DNA from: AP-15 sp963701815
GTDB lineage: Bacteria; Pseudomonadota; Alphaproteobacteria; ATCC43930; CGMCC-115725
NCBI GenBank assembly: GCA_963701815.1
Contig: CAVPBN010000020.1
Location: forward strand, 1-64,000
Direction: 5' to 3'
Length of the DNA: 64,000 bases
Under the pieces are notes generated by a model. It saw only the letters and a program-made list of their open reading frames with translations, made no database searches and was not told the origin of the DNA. This document shows positions 45,563 through 54,531 of this stretch, piece by piece. Position 1 is the first letter of the stretch, and each line of letters begins with the position of its first letter. The position numbers were made by a program, and so were the translations under genes.

Positions 45563-46546
45563 TTGGACAGCCCGATCCTCCTCGCCGCTCTGGCGATGAC
45601 CGTTCTGCTCGGGGCGACATTGCTCTGGGCGCTTCGCGCCGACCGCCGCCGGCAGGGCCGGCGGCAGCGCCTGCAGGCGTTCGTCGCGCCGGCAGCGGGC
45701 CCCGCGGCAGCGGCGGCGGCGACCGGACCCGGTCCCTCGCTGCGCCGGCCGCAACTGGGGCGCGGGGCCGGCCGGTTTCTGCTGTTTCCGGGGTTGTGGC
45801 GGTGGCTCGAGGGCGCCCTGGCGGCAACCGGCGATTGGATCGGCATCGCCCATCTCGCCTTGGCCGGGACGGTGTCGGCGATCCTGATCATGGCCCTCGC
45901 CGACCGGGCGCTGGGACTGGGCCCCGCTCTCGTGCTCGTCCTCGGCGCCGCCGCAGCCTTCGCCGGCGGCTGGCTGCTGCTGTATCTCGCGCAGGGCCGG
46001 TTTCAAAGGCGGTTTCTCGACGTTTTCCCGGACGCGCTCGACCTTCTGGCCCGCGCGGTCAGGGCGGGTCTTCCGGTCTCCGATGCGATGGACGTGGCGG
46101 CGCGCGAGATCCCCGACCCGGTCGGCAGCGAATTTCGCCGGACGATCGACGAGATGCGCATCGGGGTCGAGATGGAGGATGCCCTGCAGCACACCGCCGA
46201 CCGCATCCGCGTGCCGGATTTTCGCTTTTACGTCGTCGCGCTGACCTTGCAGCGGCGCACCGGCGGCGGCCTCGCCGAAACGCTCGGCAATCTCAGCAAT
46301 ATCATCCGCCGGCGCAAGGAACTGCGCCTCAAGGCCCGCGCCCTCTCCGCCGAAGCGAAAGCCTCGGCGGTCGTATTGGGATTCCTGCCGTTCTTCGTCG
46401 GCGGCATCATGTACCTGTTCAACCGCCAGCTGATGTCGATCCTGTTCATCGATCCGCGCGGCCGCTTTGCCGTCGGTCTCGCCCTGTTGAGCCTCCTCGC
46501 CGGGATCGCCGTCATGATCTTCATCATCAAACGGAGCCTCCGATAG
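45563..46546 (+). CDS. tadB: Tad inner-membrane platform protein TadB
   Basis: A 327-residue GspF-family membrane protein with an N-terminal helix (LLAALAMTVLLGATLLWAL), a cytoplasmic T2SSF domain (FPDALDLLARAVRAGLPVSD, LQRRTGGGLAETLGNLSNII) and closing helices. The TTG at 45563 is chosen because GGGAGG lies just upstream and the spacing to cpaF is minimal. With TadC it forms the platform on which CpaF acts. Confidence 0.9.
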   Translation: MDSPILLAALAMTVLLGATLLWALRADRRRQGRRQRLQAFVAPAAGPAAAAAATGPGPSLRRPQLGRGAGRFLLFPGLWRWLEGALAATGDWIGIAHLALAGTVSAILIMALADRALGLGPALVLVLGAAAAFAGGWLLLYLAQGRFQRRFLDVFPDALDLLARAVRAGLPVSDAMDVAAREIPDPVGSEFRRTIDEMRIGVEMEDALQHTADRIRVPDFRFYVVALTLQRRTGGGLAETLGNLSNIIRRRKELRLKARALSAEAKASAVVLGFLPFFVGGIMYLFNRQLMSILFIDPRGRFAVGLALLSLLAGIAVMIFIIKRSLR

Positions 46547-46548
46547 CC

Positions 46549-47560
46549 ATGTCTGGCGCGACTTTCAGCGATACCGCCGGGACCGTGCTGAGCCTCCGGT
46601 TCGGCGAGGCCAGTCTCGGGCCGGCCGCAACCGCGATCCTGGTCCTGGCGCTGGCGGCGGCGTCGGTGTCGGCATTGCATCTGTGGCGGATCGGACGGCG
46701 GGAGGACCGTCATCCCCAAATCCAGGCCCTGCTGGGCCCCGCGCCCGATCGTGTCGACTCGGGCCGGACGCGGCGGGCGCACTGGTACGACCGGCTCGGC
46801 AGCGGTGTCGCGGCGAGCCGGATCGTCGGCATCGCCGAGCAGCAGAGGCTGCTCGAAGCCCTTGCCGCGGCCGGGATCAAGGGTCAGGGAAGCCTCGCCC
46901 GCTTTGTCGCCGGCAAGGTCTGCGGCGCCCTGGCGCTCGCCGTGCTGACCTGGATGCTGCTCGAATGGAGGCAGTGGTTTGCCGGGATTGCGGCATTGCG
47001 CGTGGCGCTGCTGTTCGCGGCCTTGATGATCGGCTGGCGTCTGCCCGACATCGTCCTTTCCCGTCTGGCGGCGCGCCGGCGGCTGCGGCTCGAAGACGGT
47101 CTGCCCGACGCGCTCGATCTCCTCGTCATCAGCGCCGAGGCCGGGCTCAGCCTCGACCAGGCCGTCGAGCAGGTCGCGCGTACGCTGCACGCCTCGAACC
47201 CGGTGGTGGCCGAGGAATTCGGGACCACGGCCTCGGAAATGCAGGTGCTGTCGAGCCGCGGCGAGGCGCTTGAAAACCTGGTGCGGCGGACCGGGCTCGC
47301 CAGCCTGCGCAGCATCACCGCGACGTTGAACCAGGCGATCCGGTTCGGCACGCCGCTCGCCGAATTCGATGCGGGTGCTCGCGGCGGAAATGCGCACGGT
47401 GCGGCTGGCGCGTCTCGAAGAGCGTGCCGCCCGTCTGCCGGTCCTGCTGACGATCCCGCTGGTGCTGTTCATTTTGCCGGCGCTGTTCATGGTGATCGGC
47501 ACGCCGGTGGCATTGCGCATCATGGACGCGCTGAAAAATGTGTTCGGAAGCCATTTTTGA
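46549..47560 (+). CDS. tadC: Tad inner-membrane platform protein TadC (frameshifted near 3' end)
   Basis: About 336 residues, a GspF-family partner of TadB. It reads through DGLPDALDLLVISAEAGLSL and SITATLNQAIRFGTPLAEF in one frame. Near 47367 a one-base indel moves to MRVLAAEMRTVRLARLEERA and AARLPVLLTIPLVLFILPAL and the stop at 47560. The conserved LAE-(S)MRVLA-E-R join is obvious across the break, so this is probably a sequencing error. It starts three bases after tadB. Confidence 0.88.
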
Positions 47561-47604
47561 ACCGTGGCACGCGATTGGACTGGGCTTGTACCGGGGGACG
47601 GACA

Positions 47605-47895
47605 ATGCCGTTTGACGGCGTCAAATCGATCGATCAGCGGGTCGCCGCCCGCATCCGCGCACGGCGGGTGCGGGTCGGGATGACCCAGCAGCAGCTCGCC
47701 GAACGGATCGGCGTCGCCTTTCAGCAGGCGCATAAATACGAGCGCGGGATCAGCCGCGTAACCGCCGGCCGCCTCTATTACATCGCCACCGCGCTGCAGG
47801 CGCCGGTCGATTATTTCTTCGCCGCCGAGGAAGGCGCGAGAACGGCAGACGGCGACGCGGAAACGCCGCTCACGGAGTCCGGCAACGATGTTTGA
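47605..47895 (+). CDS. XRE-family transcriptional regulator
   Basis: A 96-residue protein with an N-terminal XRE helix-turn-helix (RARRVRVGMTQQQLAERIGV, AFQQAHKYERGISRVTAGRL) and a short acidic tail. The QQAHKYE sequence is a common alphaproteobacterial form of this fold. It is inside the tad operon, 45 bases after tadC, and its end overlaps the tadE start by eight bases. It may autoregulate the operon or respond to assembly state. Confidence 0.87.
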   Translation: MPFDGVKSIDQRVAARIRARRVRVGMTQQQLAERIGVAFQQAHKYERGISRVTAGRLYYIATALQAPVDYFFAAEEGARTADGDAETPLTESGNDV

Positions 47896-48358
47896 AAAAC
47901 CACTCCCGGCCGTAAGCAAGTCGAAGCGTGGCCGCCTCGGGCAGAGCGGCGCAGTATTGGTCGAGTTCGCGGTCGTGCTGCCGGTGCTGTTGCTGGTTTT
48001 GCTGGGCATGGTGCAGTTCGGCCTCACCCTGAACCAATACGTGATGCTGTGGAACGGGGTGGGTGTGGGGGCGATGCAGTTTGCGATCAGCGGCGGGGCG
48101 AGCAGCACTCCTTACAGCAGCTCCGTCAGCCTGATCCAAAGTATGGCGCCGACGCTGAAGCCGGCGAACCTGACGATCACATTCACGGTCAATGGGACGG
48201 CGTGCGCCACCGACGCAGCGTGTCAGACGGCGCTGCAGAACAATTCCAATACCCCTGCTGTAGTGTCGGCGACGTATCCATGCGACCTGACAGTCATGGG
48301 ATACAATTTTTACCCTGGATGCAGCCTGACGGCGCAAGTAGCGGAGCTCGTGCAATGA
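47888..48358 (+). CDS. TadE-family pseudopilin
   Basis: A 156-residue TadE-like protein. The N-terminal prepilin-type segment is GQSGAVLVEFAVVLPVLLLV, with Glu five positions after the cleavage-site glycine, followed by a membrane helix and a short periplasmic domain with Cys pairs (ACATDAAC, YPCDLTVMGYNFYPGC). It is processed by CpaA in known systems. The start at 47888 overlaps the regulator gene; its stop overlaps a possible ATG of tadG. Confidence 0.85.
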   Translation: MFEKPLPAVSKSKRGRLGQSGAVLVEFAVVLPVLLLVLLGMVQFGLTLNQYVMLWNGVGVGAMQFAISGGASSTPYSSSVSLIQSMAPTLKPANLTITFTVNGTACATDAACQTALQNNSNTPAVVSATYPCDLTVMGYNFYPGCSLTAQVAELVQ

Positions 48359-50332
48359 CCCATCACGCAAATTCTCTCTTTCCGCCGGTTGGTCAGGGAC
48401 GAAAAAGGCGTCGCCGCCGTGCTGGTGGCGGTCGCGCTCGTCGCCCTGGTCGGGATGGGCGCGCTCGTGGTCGATGTCGGTTATTTCTTCTACGCGCGGA
48501 GCGTGGTCCAGGCGTCGGCCAATGCCTCGGCCTTGGCCGGAGCGCAGGAGATCGGCACCGGCGGGGCGCCGCTCGCCACAGCAACGACATACAGCAGCGT
48601 GGCCGGGGAAAAGAACGCGGTCAGCAATCTCACGATCACGATGGTGTCCGGTTATCCGAAGTTGACCTGTGCCTCGGCCTGGGCCACCAACTCGGGAGTC
48701 GCATGCAGCGGGAATTATACGAACGTCCTCATGCGCGTCCCCGCCATGCACTCCGGCGGTAAACCTGATTACCGTGTCTCAGACGACGAACGTCCCGACC
48801 TTTTTTGGGCGGATTTTCGGGATTACCTCGATACCGGTTTCAGCGAATGCGACGGCGAGCGCCGCCGGCTCGGCGCTGACGCCGTACAACGTGGCGGTGA
48901 TCCTCGACACGACTGCGTCGATGGGCGGCACCGCAACCGCAGCGGCCTGCGGTAACGGCATTACCGCGATCGCATGCGCCGCGAAGGGAGTCCGGACCCT
49001 GCTGGGCGAGCTGTGGCCCTGCGCCTCCGGCTTGGCCTCCTGCACCGGGCAGACCCCGGTCGACCGGGTCGCGCTCTTTACCTTCCCGCCGTTGACCAAC
49101 GCCGCTCAGGCAACGGCCGATATCGGCTGCACAACCCCACAAATCCGCAGCCGTGGGGTTCGGGGGGTGCGGGGTACTCGGGGGTCTTGAACACGACCAG
49201 CGTCCAGCAACCAGCACCAAAACGCTGTCCCTGGCCACCGCTATGACGGCGAATACTGCCTTCAATACCGGGGCGTCGGCGCTGGTGACCGACACGTTGG
49301 TAACGCCGACCAATGCAGGCGACTGCCGTCCGGGACAAAAGTGCTGACATTCCCAAGCGGCAAAATAACGGCCAATGTCGTTGCGGGCGTGACGATCCAG
49401 GATGTGACGAACCCCAGCGCGGATTCCGTCGGGTACGAAAGTTGCGAGCACCACCGCCACGACCGTGACGATGTCGAACGCCGCGGCTGGCACGCTCGCG
49501 AGCGGCGATTTGATCGTTTTCACGTTGGACGACCATCCCGGCGGGTACCGGCGGCAATTCTTGGCCGTGGTGGCAAAACACGGGTAGCACGACCGTCAGC
49601 TCCGTGACCCTTCCGACGACCGCGGTGATGAGCGCCGCGCCGACCGGCGCAGGCATTCTCCAAGGCGATACGATCATCACGGCGCCGCTCTATCAGATCG
49701 TCGGCTTTGCCAATGATTACCGCTCTTCCGACACGGCGGCTACGCTGACCGCCGGCTCGAACATCGTCAAGGCGACCGCCCAAGGCTGTCTCGGAACGCC
49801 CGGCGGGCTCGGCACCTATTACGCCGACGCGATAACCGCGGCGCAAACCGCCCTTGTCAGGCAACAGGCCGCCAACGTTGCGGCGGGCGAGCCGGCCGGG
49901 CAGAACGTGATGATCCTGTTGAGCGACGGCGCTGCGAGTGCATCAATTGCCCAGATTGGGCCGCTGGAAATCAACCAGTCCACCTACGAATGCGGGGCGG
50001 CTGTCGTCGCCTCTCAGAATGCGGCCAAGAACGGGACCACGATGTATGTGGTTTATTACGATGACAACAGTCCAGGCTGTAACGATACCGCCGCAGCTCC
50101 CGGACAGGGCTCTAAATTCACTTCCTCCTGTACAGCGATGCAGCAAATCGCCAACGCGCCGGGCGCGACCGCAGGCACCTTTGTCAATGATCAGCCGAAG
50201 CTGTTCTACTCGACCGACGGCACGTCGGCGCCGTGCAAGGCGTCGGCTTCCTATACGTCGATCGCCTCGATCTTCAAGCACATCGTCGCGACCCTGACCA
50301 ACGCCCGTTTGGTCCCCACCGGCACCAGCTAG
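48355..50332 (+). pseudogene. TadG-family pilus protein with vWA domain (multiple frameshifts)
   Basis: A large TadG/DUF2134 protein. The N-terminal TadE-like helix is RDEKGVAAVLVAVALVALVG, in the frame of a TTG at 48389; ATG 48355 would need an indel. The frame breaks near 48750, 49130, 49207, 49340, 49435 and again before 49604. Recognisable pieces are MIDAS-like NVAVILDTTASMGG (about 48890), CTGQTPVDRVALFTFPPLTN, and the C-terminal NVMILLSDGAA, KNGTTMYVVYYDDN, SIFKHIVATLTNARLVPTGT and stop. At least six indels in 2 kb is more than elsewhere. The stop TAG is part of the CTAG at which an IS1380-family element inserted. Confidence 0.78.
50329..50332. repeat. CTAG target duplication, left copy
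   Basis: CTAG directly before the IS left end; CTAG also follows the right end at 51960-51963. It contains the tadG stop codon TAG, so the duplication kept the stop in place. Confidence 0.65.
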
Positions 50333-51959
50333 CCTGACTTATTCATGACGGGGGTGGATTTGGGGTGGCGGACATAGCATAAGCGTTTGATCTAGCGTAG
50401 GATTTGGTTGTTGAAGCCAACCCTGTGCCGGGATCGGAGCGCGCCACGCCCGCCATGACCGACGATACCCTGCTGCCGTTCTGGTTTCCAGCCGTCGAGC
50501 GCAAAAAGATCACCGCTGCCTTCGATGGCGGGCGCCTCAGTTCGGACGGCGGTGTCATGCTGCTGGCCCAAGCGGAACGGCGGCTCGGCATCGCCGAGCG
50601 GCTCGCCGCGGTGATCCCGGACGACCGCGATCCGGAGCGGGTTACTCACCTGCTGCCCGATATCCTGCGCGCCCGCATCTTCGCCATCGCCTGCGGTTAT
50701 GAGGACGGCGACGACCTCGACCGGCTGCGCACCGACCCGGCCCTCAAGCTGGCCTGCGGGCGGCTGCCCGACAGCGGCGCCGATTTGTGCTCGCAGCCGA
50801 CCATCTCGCGCTGGGAGAACGCGCCCGCGTTGCGCGACCTCATCCGCCTGATGGGGGTCATGGTCGATCTCTATTGCGCCAGCTATGCAAACCCGCCCGC
50901 GGCGGTGACCCTCGATATCGACGACACGGTGGATGTCGTGCACGGCCACCAGCAGCTTGCCCTGTTCAATGCCCATTACGACGAGCGCTGCTTTCTGCCG
51001 ATCCATGTCTACGACACCGCGACCAGCCGCCCGGTCGCGATGCTGCTGCGCCCCGGCAAGACGCCCTCGGGCACCGAGGTGCGCGGCCATCTGCGCCGCC
51101 TGGTCCGCCGCATCCGCAAACATTGGCCGCAAACGCACATCACCATTCGCGGCGACGGCCATTACAGCCGTCCGGAGGTTATGGCGTGGTGCGAAGAAAA
51201 CGGCATCGATTTCATCTTCGGCCTGCCCGGTAACGCCGTGCTCGACCGCGCGGTCGACGAGACCGCCGACGACATCCGCACCCGCCGCGCGCTCGACCAG
51301 AAACCCGGCCTGCGCGGCTTCGCCGAAACCCGATATCGCGCCAAGTCCTGGGACAAAGAGCGCCGCGCCTGCGCCCGCATCGAGGCCACCACCAAGGGCC
51401 TCGACATCCGCTTCGTCGTCACCAGCATCGAGACCGGATCGGCCCAGCATATCTACGAGACCATCTACTGCGCCCGCGGCCAGGCCGAGAACCTGATCAA
51501 GCTGCACAAGGCCCAGCTCGCTTCCGACCGCACCAGCTGCCGCAGCCCGCTCGCCAACCAGATGCGGCTGATCCTGCACACCGCCGCCTACTGGCTGATG
51601 CTCACCGTCCGAGACGCGATCCCGGAGGGACACGCGCTCGCCACCGCCGAGTTCGCCACCATTCGCTTGCGCCTGTTGAAGCTCGGCGCCCGCGTCATCG
51701 AAACCGCCGCCCGCGTCCGCCTCGCCTTCGCCGCGGCTTGCCCCGATGCCGCACTCTTCCGACAACTCAGCGTCGGGCTGATGCCCGCCGGACCCTAAAT
51801 CGCGGGGCCGCCGTCGCCCCGAATGCCCATCCCGCAAACCTTCAGCGCCTGCCAAAAAAACCATCCCCAGCGGTGAAACAGACGCCGCCACGCCGCACGC
51901 CCCCAACACAGCACCGCCAACCGCGGCACAACGCCCTTAACCTTCATGAATAAGACGGG
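50333..51959 (+). mobile_element. IS1380-family insertion sequence
   Basis: A 1,627-base insertion sequence with one transposase gene. The left end is CCTGACTTATTCATGA and the right end, read inward, is CCCGTCTTATTCATGA (14 of 16 match). It is flanked on both sides by CTAG, taken as a 4-bp target duplication. It inserted at the end of tadG. About 160 bases follow the transposase stop before the right end. Confidence 0.85.
50455..51798 (+). CDS. IS1380-family transposase
   Basis: A DDE transposase of about 447 residues from ATG 50455 (MTDDTLLPFWFPAVERKK); an in-frame GTG-region start at 50404 is also open. IS1380 motifs: TLDIDDTVDVVHGHQQ (first Asp), IRGDGHYSRPEVMAWCEENG (second Asp), and YCARGQAENLIKLHK (Glu in the YREK-like motif). 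GGRLSSDGGVMLLAQAERRL near the start is also typical. The frame is intact, so the element may be active. Confidence 0.92.
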   Translation: MTDDTLLPFWFPAVERKKITAAFDGGRLSSDGGVMLLAQAERRLGIAERLAAVIPDDRDPERVTHLLPDILRARIFAIACGYEDGDDLDRLRTDPALKLACGRLPDSGADLCSQPTISRWENAPALRDLIRLMGVMVDLYCASYANPPAAVTLDIDDTVDVVHGHQQLALFNAHYDERCFLPIHVYDTATSRPVAMLLRPGKTPSGTEVRGHLRRLVRRIRKHWPQTHITIRGDGHYSRPEVMAWCEENGIDFIFGLPGNAVLDRAVDETADDIRTRRALDQKPGLRGFAETRYRAKSWDKERRACARIEATTKGLDIRFVVTSIETGSAQHIYETIYCARGQAENLIKLHKAQLASDRTSCRSPLANQMRLILHTAAYWLMLTVRDAIPEGHALATAEFATIRLRLLKLGARVIETAARVRLAFAAACPDAALFRQLSVGLMPAGP

Positions 51960-52088
51960 CTAGTGCTTATCAGATGCATTCAGATGATTCAGCCGCCTGT
52001 AGCCCTGTAGGATGGGTTGAGCGCAGCGAAACCCATCTGCTGTCGGCGTTTGCGATGGGTTTCGCGATGCGCAACCCATCCTACATTT
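51960..52088. repeat. CTAG-bounded repeat, copy 2 (left part)
   Basis: Matches the left part of the element at 22224: CTAGTGCTTATCAGATGCAT and the same 78-base palindrome at 52007-52084. The right end differs and runs into other repeats (another CTAG is at 52257). The IS1380 element inserted exactly at its first CTAG. Confidence 0.75.
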
Positions 52089-52150
52089 GCTTGTCCCTCG
52101 GCTGTCCATTGCAAGACGTGGACGGCCGAGTCGAGCCCGGCCGAGGGAGA

Positions 52151-52185
52151 GGATGTGCTTCGAAGCATTTGAAGATCATCGTAAA
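52151..52185. repeat. 35-base repeat, inverted copy of 28230
   Basis: An exact reverse complement of 28230-28264, starting GGATGTGCTTCGAAGCATTT, embedded in non-coding repeat DNA. Confidence 0.8.
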
Positions 52186-52280
52186 GCTGAACCGGACAGC
52201 AGTGTGCTTGTCCCGGCCATCCACGATAAAGTGAAATTTTATGTTCTAATACAACCACTAGCGCCGGTACCCGGCGTCGA

Positions 52281-52351
52281 GATTGCTTCGTCGCCGTGCT
52301 CCTCGCAATGACAATGATTTACGCCGTCATTGCGGGCGAAGCGAAGCAATC
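52281..52351. repeat. Palindromic interspersed repeat
   Basis: A 71-base imperfect palindrome: GATTGCTTCGTCGCCGTG at the left, and GCGAAGCGAAGCAATC at the right, with GCAATGAC / GTCATTGC inside. The same words occur in the repeat at 22404-22587. Such sequences are common interspersed repeats in proteobacteria. Confidence 0.7.
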
Positions 52352-52428
52352 CCGATCCTTGCTCCCGGCGCCAAGCGTCCGGTTCGTACCACCCAGCTCC
52401 GGCCGGCGGCGGCCGGGCGCCGTCGGGT

Positions 52429-52803
52429 TCAGCAGAGGTGCGAGATGTTCACTGCCACGGCGGCGGCATACAACGAAACGACGCAGATCATCGCCCACCG
52501 CCGCCGGATCAACGGCGTCGCGGCGCAGACGATTGCAACCACCGCTGCCTTGGGCAGCCACCACGCAGCGCCGAGATTGGTCTGCCAGGCCGCGACCAGG
52601 GGGTTGGCCTCCGAGATCCGCGGAACCGCCAGCGCGTAGTTGGTCGTGACGATGTCGGCGATCTGGAGCCCGACGAGCAGGGCGAGCAGCAGCCAGCAAG
52701 GGCGCGGCATCGCCCGCGGCGCCGTCCGCCTGCCGCGACCGGCGCCGCCGGCCCCCGACGGGTCCGGCGCCGGCTCGGCGTCCCAGGATCTACGATGCGC
52801 CAT
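52429..52803 (-). CDS. DUF5658-type small membrane protein
   Basis: A 124-residue protein. After a proline-rich N-terminal stretch it has three to four hydrophobic helices, with LLLALLVGLQIADIVTTNYA, EANPLVAAWQTNLG and KAAVVAIVCAATPLI. The D-(I/V)-TTNYAL, then EANP, pattern resembles DUF5658. Function unknown. It is isolated between repeat blocks. The actual start may be internal, for example the ATG before PRPCWLLLALL. Confidence 0.6.
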   Translation of the reverse strand: MAHRRSWDAEPAPDPSGAGGAGRGRRTAPRAMPRPCWLLLALLVGLQIADIVTTNYALAVPRISEANPLVAAWQTNLGAAWWLPKAAVVAIVCAATPLIRRRWAMICVVSLYAAAVAVNISHLC

Positions 52804-53044
52804 CAGTTGCTCCCGGTCGGGATATCGCGATTCGAAATTACCCTTGCAATCGTCAAGAAACGGTCAAGCGCGGCAAAAGTTCAACTTCCGAGGACCGTCA
52901 GGGCGCGAGCGTCCGAATCTCGGGGAATTTCCCGGCCGGGTGCGCCAGTGCTCAGACGCAGACACAAGATTCATTCCAACCGTCATGGCCGGGCTCGTCC
53001 CACGGCTGTCCGGTTCAGATATTGCGTTGATTTCGGTTGTAGTC

Positions 53045-53186
53045 GAAGCACCATACCCCGTGGCCGGGCTTGACCCGTGGGCCGTCAGCCCACGGACTTT
53101 GTTCCATGGGCACCGGCGTCTTTTTCTGCAAGACCCCTCCGTTGCAAGACGTGGACGGCCGGGTCGAGCCCGCTGCTGTCCGGTTC
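53045..53186. repeat. Dispersed repeat block 2 (reverse orientation)
   Basis: The reverse complement of 28464-28607 with scattered differences, beginning GAAGCACCATACCCCGTGGC. Non-coding. Confidence 0.8.
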
Positions 53187-53201
53187 AGCTTCGTCGAGTG
53201 G

Positions 53202-53355
53202 GAATACGATAAGCGCATATCGCCGGCACAACCAAAGATCGTCATGGCCGGACTGTGTTCCGGCCATCCACGGACCCAGCGGCGGCGGCGGAAGACGTGG
53301 ATACCCGTGACAAGCACGGGCATGACAAGCGGGGGTTGAGGACCGGCCGCAACTC
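53202..53355. repeat. Dispersed repeat block 1 (direct copy)
   Basis: A 154-base near-identical direct copy of 28294-28447 with three differences. Non-coding. Confidence 0.85.
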
Positions 53356-53535
53356 TGAACCGGTTTCTGAACCGGACAGCCGTGGCACAAGGCCGGGCAT
53401 GACGAGTGCGGTGAGGGTGCACCATATGAATGGGTCTGAGCGCGAGATGGACCGGGGGATGGCGTTCCTCAACCTTTTTCAATAGTTTTGTGCCGGGAAT
53501 AAACCGGGTTCGCAGCGCCTGCCGACAGAGGGCAG

Positions 53536-54516
53536 ATGGATATTTCGGTCGTCATCCCGGTCTACAACGAGGAGGGGACGCTGCCCGAATTGTACCGGGC
53601 GCTCGGCGAGACCCTCGACCATATGCCGCAATGCGCCGAGATCATCTTTGCCGATGACGGGTCGAAGGACGGCTCGGCGGCGGCGCTCGACGGGTTTGCC
53701 GCGGTCGATCCGCGGGTGCGGGTCCTCCATTTGTCGCGCAATTACGGGCAGACGGCGGCGTTGATGGCGGCGATCCAGCACAGCACCGGCGACGTGATCA
53801 TCCCGATGGACGGCGACGGCCAGAACGACCCGGCCGACATCCCGCGGCTGCTCGCCAAGCTCGCCGAGGGTTTCGACGTCGTCTCCGGCTGGCGGCTGGC
53901 GCGCGAAGACAACGCGCTGACCCGGCGATTGCCTTCGGTCGTCGCCAACCGGCTGATCTCCGCCCTGTTGCACGTCCCGCTGCACGATTACGGCTGCACC
54001 CTCAAGGCCTATCGCCGCGAAGTGGTCGAGGACATGCGTCTTTACGGCGAGATGCACCGCTTCATCCCGATCTACGCCGCCTGGGAGGGGGCGCGCGTCA
54101 CCGAGTTGCCGGTCGCGCACCATGCGCGGCGGTTCGGAAAATCGAAATACGGTCTCGGCCGCATCGCCCGGGTCATGCTCGACCTGCTGCTCGTCTATTT
54201 CATCGATCGGGCGTTCGATCGGCCGATCCAGTTTTTCGGCAAGCTCGCGCTGGTCTTTCTCGGCCTGTCGCTGGCGACCTTCGGCTGGGCGGTGGTGCTC
54301 AAATTCGGCTTCGACACCTCGCTGATCCAGACGCCGTTGCCGTTGCTCGCCGCGGTGATCGGCCTTTCCGGCATCCTCTTTCTGCTGCTCGGCATCATCG
54401 CCGAGGTGCAGGCGCGGATCTATTACGAGGCGCGCGGACGGCCGCCCTACAAGATCAGGCGGGTGGCGCAGCATCCGGCACTGCCGCGCGTCGCCGCCGC
54501 GCCGCGCCGGTGGTAG
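53536..54516 (+). CDS. GT2 glycosyltransferase, polyprenyl-phosphate type (GtrB/ArnC-like)
   Basis: A 326-residue family 2 glycosyltransferase with an N-terminal GT-A domain (MDISVVIPVYNEEGTLPELY, IIFADDGSKDGS, LSRNYGQTAALMAAIQ, PMDGDGQNDPADIP) and two C-terminal membrane helices (KLALVFLGLSLATFGWAVV, LLAAVIGLSGILFLLLGIIA). This layout is that of GtrB/ArnC enzymes, which load a sugar onto undecaprenyl phosphate at the cytoplasmic face. An AGAGGG ribosome site precedes the ATG. It heads a cluster with asnB and a methyltransferase-flippase. Confidence 0.9.
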   Translation: MDISVVIPVYNEEGTLPELYRALGETLDHMPQCAEIIFADDGSKDGSAAALDGFAAVDPRVRVLHLSRNYGQTAALMAAIQHSTGDVIIPMDGDGQNDPADIPRLLAKLAEGFDVVSGWRLAREDNALTRRLPSVVANRLISALLHVPLHDYGCTLKAYRREVVEDMRLYGEMHRFIPIYAAWEGARVTELPVAHHARRFGKSKYGLGRIARVMLDLLLVYFIDRAFDRPIQFFGKLALVFLGLSLATFGWAVVLKFGFDTSLIQTPLPLLAAVIGLSGILFLLLGIIAEVQARIYYEARGRPPYKIRRVAQHPALPRVAAAPRRW

Positions 54517-54531
54517 CCGGCCGGCCCTGAG

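Larger units (their letters stand above)
52804..53535. other. Non-coding region with repeats
   Basis: About 730 bases with no credible gene. It includes repeat block 2 (53045-53186, reverse complement of 28464-28607) and block 1 (53202-53355, direct copy of 28294-28447), plus shorter GTCATGGCCGG-type words near 52983 and 53390. The last 100 bases presumably contain the promoter of the following glycosyltransferase. Confidence 0.65.

Noticed and set aside
22224..53355. CRISPR array or phage attachment sites among the repeats
   Set aside because: Repeats are few, of unequal spacing, palindromic and dispersed; no cas, integrase or tRNA gene is present.
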